Shown: positions 43,725-51,096, numbered from the stretch's first letter. The stretch is DNA of 64,000 nt from an uncultured Roseburia sp. (GCA_900542495.1 UQNW01000002.1:62001-126000), one strand, 5' to 3'. The notes: generated by a model from the letters alone, not told the origin. Program-made: numbers and translations.

Positions 43725-43850
43725 AAGGTACGTGGGTACGTCATACCTCTTAAATACCTCTCAAACCCGCTATTTATAAGGCTTGACCCAAAATAGGGCT
43801 TGTGTTTTGGGTCAAGGTACACCAAGGTACGTTTTCGAAATCAAAGGTAC
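43725..43850 (+). repeat. Iteron-like AAGGTAC repeats upstream of rep (putative replication origin)
   Basis: AAGGTAC occurs at 43725-43731, 43814-43820, 43824-43830 and 43844-43850, with a related GGGTACG at 43734-43740. Three of them lie within 37 bp, immediately before the rep ribosome site. Reiterated sites in this place usually bind the replication protein. Confidence 0.6.
43782..43816 (+). promoter_or_regulatory. Perfect 12-bp inverted repeat in the rep leader
   Basis: CTTGACCCAAAA (43782-43793) and its exact complement (43805-43816) around an 11-base loop. It overlaps the first iteron of the cluster. It could be a cruciform at a double-strand origin, exposing a nick site in the loop, or an autoregulatory operator. 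Confidence 0.6.
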
Positions 43851-43899
43851 ATTTTCGGTATGCGACTGCTCAAATCGAAAGAAAAACGAGGTAATGGTT

Positions 43900-45375
43900 A
43901 TGCCAAAAGTGTTTAACATTATGCAGTACTGCAAACATCCGATAACCGGTGAGGTTTTAATTACAGAGGAACAGATTAAAAGTCTTTTCGAGCGGAGAAC
44001 AATAAAGTCACTCGCTTACATTCTCCACGATGAAGAGGATTTCGACGAGGAAGACGAAGAGAACGATTTAAACCGCTGTAAGAAAGAATACGAGAAGTTA
44101 TCAGAAGAGGAAAAGAAAGAAACGTCTCTTGAAGAATACGTGAAGAAAAACCATTGGAAAAAAGCTGGGGATAAGAAACCACCGCATTTCCATGTGGTTT
44201 TCAGAACAGACAGAAATACAGATTTAGAGACAGTCGCAGACTGGCTAGGAATCCCGGTTCAGTATGTAGACGGAGCGCGATACAGAAAAGGAGAAAGAGA
44301 CGGACAGCTTACATTCGTGGATTTGCTTCGCTATCTTACACACGAATCGGAAAAAGAACAGGCAAAAGGTAAACATCGGTATCCAGATGAGAAAGTCATT
44401 GCGAATTTCGATTTCCGGGCAATGATTGATGAAGCTGATATCCGGGAAGCTAGATATGGTAATAAATCTCCTAAAGATTATTATCGCCACAAGGTAGCTT
44501 ATGAGGGCATGAGTATTTCAGAAGTTATTGCAGAAAATGAAGATGCGTATTTAAAAGATATGACTTTCCTCGATAAATGCCGGTCTAAATACCTTGCAGC
44601 TTTTGCCAAAATGCCGGATTTAAGAATAAATATCTATCTGGACGGTGCCGGTGGAATTGGTAAAAACACGGCTTCAAAAGCTATTGCACATGTTTTATAT
44701 CCAGACATGGAGAAAGCATATTTCGAAGCAGGTGGGGCGAATACAAGTTTTGAGGGATACGATGGAGAACCAGTTATTATCTGGAACGACTGTAGAAGTA
44801 CAGACATGGTTCAGAGATTCGAACGAAACGAGTTATTCGATATTTTAGACCCTCACCCAACAGACGCAAGACATAACATTAAATTCGGTTCTGTCCGTCT
44901 TACAAACCCAATTAATATCATCAACGGAATTGAACCTTATAATAAATTCTTAGATGGTCTCGCCGGGGCATATGTAGATAAACGAGGAGTTATGCACAGC
45001 GGTGAAGACAGATCTCAAGCATATAGGCGATTTCCGATTATCATGTGTCTTCGTGAAGATGATTACGATTTATTATTTAATAAAGGTGTATTCAACGGAA
45101 CAAGAGAATATATGGAGTACATAAGTTATAACGGTTTGGTCGGGTCATTTGCGAAAGTCAGTCAGAGACTTGCAGGACAAGCAAAAGAGGTTGTAATCGT
45201 GGATATGACAAAACCAGTCTTAGACAGTGTGATAAAGTTAAAGGATAACGATATTAAAAAGATTGAGGACGTAGAGGACATCCCGGATGAATTTAAAAAT
45301 TATGGAAAGAAAAAAGAGGATGTCCAGACCTTGGAAGACCAAGCGAAGAACTGGGTATGGACACCCGGTAAATAA
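43900..45375 (+). CDS. rep: Rolling-circle replication protein: HUH endonuclease fused to SF3-type helicase
   Basis: 491 residues from ATG 43900 (GAGG eight bases upstream; the longer frame from a TTG at 43783 would translate the iterons). The N-terminal half is a Rep_2-type endonuclease: motif 1 AYILHDEED (about 36-44, before an acidic insert), motif 2 PHFHVVF with His96 and His98 as metal ligands, and motif 3 RYLTHESEKEQ with Tyr145 and a trailing basic HRY. The C-terminal half has Walker A GAGGIGKNTAS (Lys255) and Walker B VIIWNDC (Asp297), typical of SF3 helicases. This architecture is that of bacterial pCRESS-type plasmid Reps, related to the Reps of CRESS-DNA viruses. Confidence 0.85.
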   Translation: MPKVFNIMQYCKHPITGEVLITEEQIKSLFERRTIKSLAYILHDEEDFDEEDEENDLNRCKKEYEKLSEEEKKETSLEEYVKKNHWKKAGDKKPPHFHVVFRTDRNTDLETVADWLGIPVQYVDGARYRKGERDGQLTFVDLLRYLTHESEKEQAKGKHRYPDEKVIANFDFRAMIDEADIREARYGNKSPKDYYRHKVAYEGMSISEVIAENEDAYLKDMTFLDKCRSKYLAAFAKMPDLRINIYLDGAGGIGKNTASKAIAHVLYPDMEKAYFEAGGANTSFEGYDGEPVIIWNDCRSTDMVQRFERNELFDILDPHPTDARHNIKFGSVRLTNPINIINGIEPYNKFLDGLAGAYVDKRGVMHSGEDRSQAYRRFPIIMCLREDDYDLLFNKGVFNGTREYMEYISYNGLVGSFAKVSQRLAGQAKEVVIVDMTKPVLDSVIKLKDNDIKKIEDVEDIPDEFKNYGKKKEDVQTLEDQAKNWVWTPGK

Positions 45376-45393
45376 AATCCCCGGGGTGCGGAA

Positions 45394-45476
45394 TCCCGGA
45401 AAAGGGGTCAAGGGGAATCCCCTTGCGACGAGTACCTTAAGGGGGTCAAGCGTAGCGCAGACCAACTTAAGGTATA
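45394..45476 (+). other. Cluster of hairpins between rep and mob
   Basis: AAGGGG-AA-TCCCCTT-type hairpin near 45411-45425 and TACCTTAAG/CTTAAGGTA arms (near 45432-45440 and 45466-45474) enclose GGGGTCAAGCGTAGCGC. These are compatible with transcription termination after rep or with part of the transfer origin. No ORF in the 188-bp gap. Confidence 0.45.
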
Positions 45477-45482
45477 AGGAGC

Positions 45483-45509
45483 TACACCATAAACGACGTT
45501 TATAGTGTA
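45483..45509 (+). other. Putative MobV-type origin of transfer
   Basis: TACAC-C-ATAAAC-GAC-GTTTAT-A-GTGTA forms a stem of 11 paired bases with one mismatch, and the right arm runs into TATAGTGTATGG. MobV relaxases (pMV158 MobM, pUB110, pE194) nick within a TAGTGTG-like site directly after such an inverted repeat. The site lies 54 bases upstream of the mob gene, where oriT of this family is normally found. The exact nick position is inferred. Confidence 0.6.
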
Positions 45510-45563
45510 TGGAAACCATATTTAGATTACCAAAAACTTTAGAACAGAAAGGGTGACTAAATT

Positions 45564-46664
45564 ATGGCAAGTGTAAATCTGAAAAAGGAACAAATCAGAA
45601 CGGGTAGAATTATCGGAACAAACCACATGGACAGAGTAAAGGAGAATGACACTCGTTCCCACAGTAATAAGAACATCAATCCAGAACTGTCGTCTGGGAA
45701 CTTCCATGTGGGTTGTGAAAGCTTTAAAGAAGCAATGGACAAGGCAGAAAAGAGACTAAAAGAAGTAGATAAGGTCTTGCCACCGAAACGGCTTAAAAAA
45801 GACAGAATCGAAGTCTTATTAGTCAACATTCCATGCCCGAGAGAAATTACCGAACAAGGGAAGACAAAGGAGTTTTTCGACAAGGTCAACGATTGTATGA
45901 AAGAATACTTCGGAGAGAAAAACTGGCATGGCATGGAGATTCACGTTGACGAAGTCCACGGATATTATGACAGAAATAAACATGAACAGTGTATGTCATT
46001 GGAACACGCACATGGCGTTGCGACACCGTTCGTAGAGGGAAAGGGTGTTAATGCTAAGGGATTTATGACCAAGGCGAATCTTTCCCGGGCAACTCAAGTC
46101 ATTGACGAGATGTGCCTTAAAGAGTTCGGAATCTCTTATAGAACTTATGCAGACCCTCAACATAAATCAATTGAGGAACTGAAATCAGAGACTAATATAG
46201 CCAGAAACGAAATGCAGAAAGTAATTGATACACAGAATAAAGTCATTGACCAGAACCGTGATACGATTGTAAAACAGACTGATAAGATGGCAGAAAACCA
46301 GATTGAGATTAGTGAGCAAGACGAGATTATTCAAGAAATGAGGTCTGAGAACAGAAGTCTCCAGACTGTGAATGATAAACTCAGAACTGAGAACGAAAGT
46401 CTCAGAACCGCCTTGGATTTCAAGACAAAGGATTTCGAGACAGCGAAAAGCAAGTGCAGTCAATATTTTAACGAAATGAAAAAGCTTAAAAGTAATATTA
46501 GTAAGCTTTTGAAATCCCAAGAAATTGAACTCGGGAATCTGCAAAATCTCACTAAGAATAATACAGAATGGCAGAATTTTATTTCCAATGAACAAAATCG
46601 AATTGAAGACGCACGTGATTATTTAGAACTGGATAACGCCGATGATTTCGATTTTGAAAGATGA
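45564..46664 (+). CDS. mobV: MobV/Pre-type plasmid mobilisation relaxase, divergent
   Basis: 366 residues. The N-terminal 180 residues carry relaxase-like motifs: NHMDR (motif 1, His21 and Arg24), IHVDEVHGYYD (His127, Asp129, Glu130) and EHAHGVATPF (His148, His150), corresponding to the split metal site HxDE...HxH of MobV, here with about ten extra residues (DRNKHEQCMS) between the halves. Residues about 180-340 are a long coiled coil (repeated EN/Q heptads such as SENRSLQTVNDKLRTENESL). The C-terminus is acidic. AAAGGGTG precedes the ATG. It would nick oriT and pilot the strand in conjugative mobilisation by a helper. Confidence 0.75.
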   Translation: MASVNLKKEQIRTGRIIGTNHMDRVKENDTRSHSNKNINPELSSGNFHVGCESFKEAMDKAEKRLKEVDKVLPPKRLKKDRIEVLLVNIPCPREITEQGKTKEFFDKVNDCMKEYFGEKNWHGMEIHVDEVHGYYDRNKHEQCMSLEHAHGVATPFVEGKGVNAKGFMTKANLSRATQVIDEMCLKEFGISYRTYADPQHKSIEELKSETNIARNEMQKVIDTQNKVIDQNRDTIVKQTDKMAENQIEISEQDEIIQEMRSENRSLQTVNDKLRTENESLRTALDFKTKDFETAKSKCSQYFNEMKKLKSNISKLLKSQEIELGNLQNLTKNNTEWQNFISNEQNRIEDARDYLELDNADDFDFER

Positions 46665-46678
46665 TAACAAGCCGTTGC

Positions 46679-46720
46679 GGAACGTTGTCTGAACCGGGAA
46701 TCGTAATCCCGGGAAACTCA
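46679..46720 (+). terminator. Hairpin after mob near the right boundary
   Basis: CCGGGA (46694-46699) and TCCCGG (46706-46711) with a seven-base loop, lacking a long T-run, within the last 70 bp of the element. It may terminate mob or belong to the right-end structure. Confidence 0.4.
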
Positions 46721-46730
46721 TTGAAATAAG

Positions 46731-46748
46731 CCAACTATTCGTTAAACT
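46731..46748 (+). repeat. Right 18-bp direct repeat (putative attachment site)
   Basis: Exact copy of 43119-43136. Outside it the host sequence continues TGTGTTTTGCGAATAAATGG; the TTGCGAA there is the complement of the TTCGCAA left of the other copy. Confidence 0.8.
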
Positions 46749-46861
46749 TGTGTTTTGCGAATAAATGGATTTGTAGGGGGTACATACACTCTTATTACTA
46801 AATGATTAGAATATGCTACAAAATCCAGCAATTTAATAAATGTGTATGAAACCATTTTTAA

Positions 46862-47311
46862 CTAACATATTTCAGCAGAATCCAGTATGATCGTAAATGG
46901 TCCGTCATTTAAAAGCGAAATCTTCATATCAGCGCCAAAGATTCCCTGTTCCACAACAGGAATTTCTTTTTTACACTGGTCAATGATATATTCGTACATT
47001 TTCTTTGCCATATCGGGTTTTCCTGCATTTGTAAAAGACGGACGATTTCCTTTTTTGCAGTCTGCATATAACGTAAACTGGGAAATTAACAGTAATTCGC
47101 CCTGAACATCCTGCAGGGATAAATTCGTTTTTCCATTGGAATCTTCGAAAATCCGCATTCCAAGCAGTTTTTTGATCATTTTATCAGCAATCGGTAATGT
47201 GTCCTGATCCGAAATGCCGATAAAGACGAGAAAACCTTTCTGGATACTTCCGGTAACATTCCCGTCTACGGTACAGGATGCGTTTGTGACACGTTGTATT
47301 ATGAATTTCAT
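46862..47311 (-). CDS. dtd: D-aminoacyl-tRNA deacylase
   Basis: 149 residues, normal. It hydrolyses D-Tyr-tRNA and other mischarged D-aminoacyl-tRNAs. The diagnostic SQFTLYADCKKGNRPSF motif is near residues 77-93 with the Gly-cisPro-type NAGKPD segment following. The minus-strand ribosome site GAGGAG lies before the ATG at 47311. It is the first host gene to the right of the element and is divergent from the TtcA-like gene. Confidence 0.96.
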   Translation of the reverse strand: MKFIIQRVTNASCTVDGNVTGSIQKGFLVFIGISDQDTLPIADKMIKKLLGMRIFEDSNGKTNLSLQDVQGELLLISQFTLYADCKKGNRPSFTNAGKPDMAKKMYEYIIDQCKKEIPVVEQGIFGADMKISLLNDGPFTIILDSAEIC

Positions 47312-47373
47312 AAATAGTAAGCTCCTCTATCTGGTTTTATTTTCAGGTATTTGCAAAAAGGAACACGATTGGT

Positions 47374-47402
47374 TTGTAATTTGCATACAGATTTATTATA
47401 AT
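47374..47402 (+). promoter_or_regulatory. Promoter of the ttcA-like/xer operon
   Basis: TTGTAA (47374-47379) and a perfect TATAAT (47397-47402), spacer 17 bp. Confidence 0.8.
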
Positions 47403-47434
47403 AGATTCATAGTGTTATGGAAAGGTAATTTTAA

Positions 47435-48184
47435 ATGGAATTACAAAGATTACTGAGTTTGACAAGAAAAGCCGTGGACGATTATCAGATGATCCAGGCT
47501 GGAGATAAAATTGCAGTTGGCATTTCGGGTGGGAAGGACTCTCTCACGCTGCTCTATGCCATGGAAAATTTGAGACGGTTTTATCCGAAAAAGTTTTCGC
47601 TGATCGCGATTACCGTTGATCTCGGATATGAGGGATTTGATCTTACAGAAGTCCGAAAATTATGTGAGAATTTGGATGTGGAATATCACGTTGTACCCAC
47701 TGAAATTGCAAAGATTATTTTCAGTGATAAAAATGAGTCATCGCCCTGCTCTCTCTGCGCTAAGATGCGTAAAGGCGCATTGAACCAGGCAATCAAGGAG
47801 TTAGGCTGCAATAAAGTCGCGTATGCGCATCATATGGATGATATGATTGAGACAATGTTTTTGTCGATGATTTTTGAGGGAAGATTTTACTCTTTTTCTC
47901 CGGTCACGTTTTTAGACGGCATGGAACTGACAGTGATCCGGCCGATGATGTATGTATCAGAGGCAAAGGTAAAAGGCTTCTGGAATAAATATAACCTTCC
48001 GGTTGTGACGAATCCGTGCCCTGTGGACGGCGCTACCAAGCGTCAGTACGCAAAGGATTTAATCCGTCAGATTAATCTGGATCATCCCGGTGCAAAAAAG
48101 CGGATGTTTACGGCTATTTTAGACGGCAATATTCCAGGGTGGCCGCAGAAGACGCAACATACAAGAGGAGAAAAAAGCAGATGA
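47435..48184 (+). CDS. TtcA-like tRNA sulfurtransferase / PP-loop ATPase
   Basis: 249 residues. The PP-loop SGGKDS is at residues 31-36 and two cysteines lie in PCSLCAKMRKGAL (about 108-120), with AYAHHMDDMIETMF further on, the pattern of TtcA (2-thiocytidine at position 32 of tRNA). TtcA-like proteins bind an iron-sulfur cluster. Whether the target is C32 is inferred from family. Translation starts with an ATG at 47435 preceded by GGAAAGG. Its stop overlaps the ATG of the recombinase gene by four bases, so the two are co-translated. Confidence 0.88.
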   Translation: MELQRLLSLTRKAVDDYQMIQAGDKIAVGISGGKDSLTLLYAMENLRRFYPKKFSLIAITVDLGYEGFDLTEVRKLCENLDVEYHVVPTEIAKIIFSDKNESSPCSLCAKMRKGALNQAIKELGCNKVAYAHHMDDMIETMFLSMIFEGRFYSFSPVTFLDGMELTVIRPMMYVSEAKVKGFWNKYNLPVVTNPCPVDGATKRQYAKDLIRQINLDHPGAKKRMFTAILDGNIPGWPQKTQHTRGEKSR

Positions 48185-49230
48185 AAGAAAAAGCGTATTT
48201 TGAAAAAGTAAATGTAAAAAATGAAACACTGCTCCGCAATCTGCTCACAAAAATGCCGCCATACTGTAAACAGTTTTTTATCGGCATAGAGCCGACTACC
48301 TCATCACGTACCCGAATCGCATATGCATATGATCTGAATTGCTTTTTTGAATATCTCCATGAAAATAATCCAGAGTGTGCAAAAAAAGATATTACGGAGA
48401 TTCCATTGACTGTTTTGGGCAACCTTGCACCGATGGATATTGAAGAATACCTCTCCTATCTGAAATATTATGAAAAGGATGGCGTTGAGCATACCAATGA
48501 TGAGCGTGGATTAAAGAGAAAGCTTGCTTCTCTCCGCTCCTTCTACCGTTATCTGTATAAAAATGAAATGATCGAACAGGATCCAGCAGTAAAAGTAGAT
48601 ATGCCGAAAATACACGAAAAAACGATCACACGATTGGATATAGATGAAGTTGCAAACCTGTTAGATGAGGTGGAATCCGGCGAAAGTCTTACAGAAAAGC
48701 AACAGAAATTCCATGAAAAGACCAAGACAAGGGATCTTGCAATGATGACTTTGCTGCTTGGAACCGGAATCCGTGTTTCCGAATGTGTCGGGCTTGATAT
48801 GGATGATGTGGATTTTAAAAATAATGGCATTAAAATCCACCGAAAAGGAGGCGCCGAAGTTGTTGTTTACTTTGGCGAGGAAGTCCGGAGTGCTTTGATG
48901 GAATATATGGTAGAGAGACAGAAAATAACTGCGGCAGACGGAAGTGTCAATGCACTCTTTCTTTCGTTACAGAACCGGCGCATCAGTGTGCGTTCTGTTG
49001 AAAATATGGTAAAAAAATATTCTAAGCTTGTGACAAGCTTAAAACATATCACACCGCACAAACTGCGAAGTACTTATGGTACATCACTTTACCGTGAAAC
49101 TGGTGACATTTATCTGGTTGCAGATGTGTTAGGACATAAAGATGTAAATACAACCAGAAAGCACTACGCTGCTATTGATGATGACCGCCGCAGAAGTGCT
49201 GCAAAATATGTGAAACTCCGAGAACCATAA
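48181..49230 (+). CDS. XerS-like tyrosine recombinase (putative chromosome dimer resolvase)
   Basis: 349 residues, longer than XerC/XerD (about 295) and close to XerS (about 356). Catalytic residues: Arg198 (GTGIRVSE), Lys222 (HRKGG), His293 and Arg296 (HKLR), His319 (GHKDVN) and Tyr329 (KHYAAI), all present. The N-terminal core-binding domain has IPLTVLGNLAPMDIEEYLSYL, which resembles the XerS segment of streptococci and lactococci. XerS alone acts at a dif site beside its gene. I start at the ATG 48181 (GAGGAG upstream); a longer frame from 48139 lies inside the previous gene. It is 1.4 kb from the right end of the Rep/Mob element. Confidence 0.85.
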   Translation: MKEKAYFEKVNVKNETLLRNLLTKMPPYCKQFFIGIEPTTSSRTRIAYAYDLNCFFEYLHENNPECAKKDITEIPLTVLGNLAPMDIEEYLSYLKYYEKDGVEHTNDERGLKRKLASLRSFYRYLYKNEMIEQDPAVKVDMPKIHEKTITRLDIDEVANLLDEVESGESLTEKQQKFHEKTKTRDLAMMTLLLGTGIRVSECVGLDMDDVDFKNNGIKIHRKGGAEVVVYFGEEVRSALMEYMVERQKITAADGSVNALFLSLQNRRISVRSVENMVKKYSKLVTSLKHITPHKLRSTYGTSLYRETGDIYLVADVLGHKDVNTTRKHYAAIDDDRRRSAAKYVKLREP

Positions 49231-49258
49231 ATAAGTAAAAAAAATTTGACTTGAAAAA

Positions 49259-49414
49259 GTGCAGACGAAAGGGAAACTAGATATTGATTTCTTTAAGGAT
49301 ATTAATGATAAAAATCGTTTGTGGGATTTCCTTGCACATGCAGACCGTACTTTATATACGGTAAAGAAAAAGCAGAAAAATGATTTTCTGCTGATCAATG
49401 ATTTTCGTTCATAG
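49259..49414 (+). pseudogene. Remnant of a GGDEF (diguanylate cyclase) gene
   Basis: A 51-codon frame from GTG 49259 reads LDIDFFKDINDKN, the start of a GGDEF domain, and then jumps straight to FLAHADRTLYTVKKKQKNDF, the last helix and strand of the same domain (ADxALYxxKKxGRN). Everything between, including the GGDEF loop, is deleted in frame. No ribosome site precedes it and there is a stop at 49247-49249. It is a decayed gene fragment next to xer and a possible marker of past recombination here. Confidence 0.65.
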
Positions 49415-49637
49415 AAAACAGAATGCCTCCGAAAAATCCAAACCCAAGTCCACTATACCCGATAAGGATTGTTGTCCATTCAATCCATTGGGTATTGTAG
49501 CCTGTTACAGTACCGGCAATAAGACATAATATTAATGGAATGACAATCGCGAAAATGGTATTCATAAAAAGAAACCAATAAACCTTTGTTGTATAGCTCC
49601 ATTGCTTTTGCATTGCACAGCTCCATAATTTTCTCAT
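49395..49637 (-). CDS. Small two-pass membrane protein, unknown
   Basis: 80 residues: a basic/aromatic head, membrane segments at about 22-44 and 54-74 (TTILIGYSGLGFGFFGGILF), and a short tail. AGGTG lies eight bases upstream of the minus-strand ATG, a good start context. Upstream of it are an 8-bp inverted repeat (AGCAATGA/TCATTGCT, near 49663-49710) and a CCTTTCA/TGAAAGG hairpin near 49736-49751. Its 3' end overlaps the GGDEF remnant by 20 bases. No known family is recognised. Confidence 0.6.
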   Translation of the reverse strand: MRKLWSCAMQKQWSYTTKVYWFLFMNTIFAIVIPLILCLIAGTVTGYNTQWIEWTTILIGYSGLGFGFFGGILFSMNENH

Positions 49638-49801
49638 AAGTATTCACCTGATCATTCATAATTATTTAGCAATGAGTTTTGTCGATATAAAACTTATAAC
49701 AGACTCTTCATTGCTATTTCATAATCATATTATCGCCTTTCAGGTGAAAGGCTTCTATCAGATTCCCTTAAATTTCATGTAAAATAAAAGTAAAATGATG
49801 C

Positions 49802-50509
49802 TTAACCAGAAACCGGCTGGGAAGCTAATACTTCACTGATTTTCTCGTTAATACGGTCTTTTACCAATGCCGCTATCTCCTGTGTCTTTAATGAGCCATA
49901 TTCCTCAAATAAAATCGGTTTTAAATAATGTACCTGTGTTGTAACAGGACCAAGCCAGAAACTGTTAAATACACGGTAGGAATCAATCAGAGCTACCGGT
50001 ATGATCGGAGCCTTTGTCTTTAACGCAATCTTAAAACTGCCTGCCTTAAAATCACATACATGGTTGCGGTTGTTAAAATCGTAGCCGCCTTCCGGGAATA
50101 AAATATAACATTTTCCATTCTTAACATCTTCTGATACTTCATTGATGATCGTCAGTGCCTGACGGACATCCTTTTTATCCAGACGTTTTCCTTCCAGCAG
50201 ATCAATAAATTCCTTTACAAGAATCGTATTGGATTTGGCTTTATCCATAACAATCGAGCAAGGTTTCCGATGTGTATATACAATTCCTAATGCATCATAC
50301 TTTCCCTGATGATTGGGATACATCATATAGCCACCCTCCTCTGGGATATTCTCCTGACCATATGCTTTCGTATGAATACCTCCGGTAACTTTCATCAGGC
50401 GGATACAGTGTCTTGCCAGTTCATAACGTTCTTCTACAGAGAACTTGTCAGGATAATCCGCTTCCCGCCGCATCTTAGGTATCATATAAGGGGCACGAAA
50501 CAGATTCAT
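49802..50509 (-). CDS. Lysophospholipid acyltransferase (PlsC-like)
   Basis: 235 residues, normal. The catalytic HxxxxD motif is NHQGKYD (His67, Asp72), and the phosphate-binding FPEGGYDF is near 138-145, the acyltransferase signature with Gly in place of the usual FPEGT. It probably acylates lysophosphatidic acid in membrane lipid synthesis. The ATG at 50509 has no clear Shine-Dalgarno sequence in front (AT-rich leader). The transcript starts at a strong promoter about 100 bases upstream, after yneA. Confidence 0.88.
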   Translation of the reverse strand: MNLFRAPYMIPKMRREADYPDKFSVEERYELARHCIRLMKVTGGIHTKAYGQENIPEEGGYMMYPNHQGKYDALGIVYTHRKPCSIVMDKAKSNTILVKEFIDLLEGKRLDKKDVRQALTIINEVSEDVKNGKCYILFPEGGYDFNNRNHVCDFKAGSFKIALKTKAPIIPVALIDSYRVFNSFWLGPVTTQVHYLKPILFEEYGSLKTQEIAALVKDRINEKISEVLASQPVSG

Positions 50510-50617
50510 AAAAATAACATATATAAAAACGCAACATAAAATATAAACTCACTTCCAATAGAATTACTCTGTCATTGTGATGAAATTCGGATAGACATTC
50601 ACAATAAAGCAAAGAGT

Positions 50618-50646
50618 ATTATACCCTATTCTGCCATAATTGACAA
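50618..50646 (-). promoter_or_regulatory. Promoter of the plsC-like gene
   Basis: On the minus strand TTGTCA (plus 50641-50646) and TATAAT (plus 50618-50623) are spaced 17 bp, giving a leader of about 100 nt. Confidence 0.8.
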
Positions 50647-50673
50647 CTTTGCAGGGCTGGAAGAAAAATGAAT

Positions 50674-51096
50674 TTAATTCTCAGCAACGGTAACACTGCT
50701 ATAATATGGAATCGTAATGTACTGCCCTGCGTGGATCTCATTCTGTGAGATCTTATTGATCGAGCAGACTTCATTGATATAATCATTCATATCATCATAA
50801 TCATCTGTTATATGTTCGGATGCGATTGACCACAAGGTATCACCGCTTTTTACTTCAATACTTGTATAATATTTGTAGGAAATCTCAGATGGTGCTGCCT
50901 GTGTGTGGATGGCGCCAAATAAAAAGGTACAGATAATCATTATAATTGCGATCAGCGCAATGGATGTCAATGCAATCTTCTGTCTGCGGACAACCATGCG
51001 TCTGTTGTTCGATACACTATCAGACCGCATATGACTGGATGCGCTGTCAGACATATGGTAAACTCTGTTGCTAACTGTACGGCTTTCATTTCTCAT
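50674..51096 (-). CDS. yneA: YneA-like LysM protein (SOS-linked cell division inhibitor)
   Basis: 140 residues from ATG 51096 (GGGAGG seven bases upstream). A basic N-terminal tail is followed by one membrane segment at about 41-62 and, after the AxA-like GAIHTQAA region, a LysM domain (SIEVKSGDTLWSIASEHI...ISQNEIHAGQYITIPY). This layout and the position divergent from lexA match YneA, the SOS-induced division suppressor of Bacillus. Several LexA boxes lie in the shared promoter region. Sequence identity to YneA is not strong outside the LysM, so the identity is by architecture and context. Confidence 0.85.
   Translation of the reverse strand: MRNESRTVSNRVYHMSDSASSHMRSDSVSNNRRMVVRRQKIALTSIALIAIIMIICTFLFGAIHTQAAPSEISYKYYTSIEVKSGDTLWSIASEHITDDYDDMNDYINEVCSINKISQNEIHAGQYITIPYYSSVTVAEN

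Larger units (their letters stand above)
43119..46748 (+). mobile_element. Integrated rolling-circle Rep/Mob element (about 3.6 kb) bounded by 18-bp direct repeats
   Basis: The sequence CCAACTATTCGTTAAACT occurs exactly at 43119-43136 and at 46731-46748, offset by 3612 bp. Between the copies are only two genes, a HUH/SF3 replication protein and a MobV-like relaxase, plus about 760 bp of structured non-coding DNA with iteron-like repeats, and an oriT-like hairpin. This is the content of a small mobilisable rolling-circle plasmid; no integrase or transposase is encoded. The left neighbour is a host terminator and the right neighbour dtd. The likely reading is a plasmid integrated by site-specific recombination, leaving one repeat at each end. 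Confidence 0.8.

Noticed and set aside
43783..43899. Long N-terminus for Rep from a TTG at 43783
   Set aside because: It would translate the palindrome and iterons, and no ribosome site precedes it; GAGG lies eight bases before the ATG at 43900.
45238..45519. 93-codon minus-strand ORF over the rep/mob junction
   Set aside because: It is antisense to the end of rep and to the hairpin cluster, with no start context.
43119..46748. Insertion sequence or group II intron
   Set aside because: No transposase or reverse transcriptase is encoded; Rep and Mob are plasmid-type proteins.
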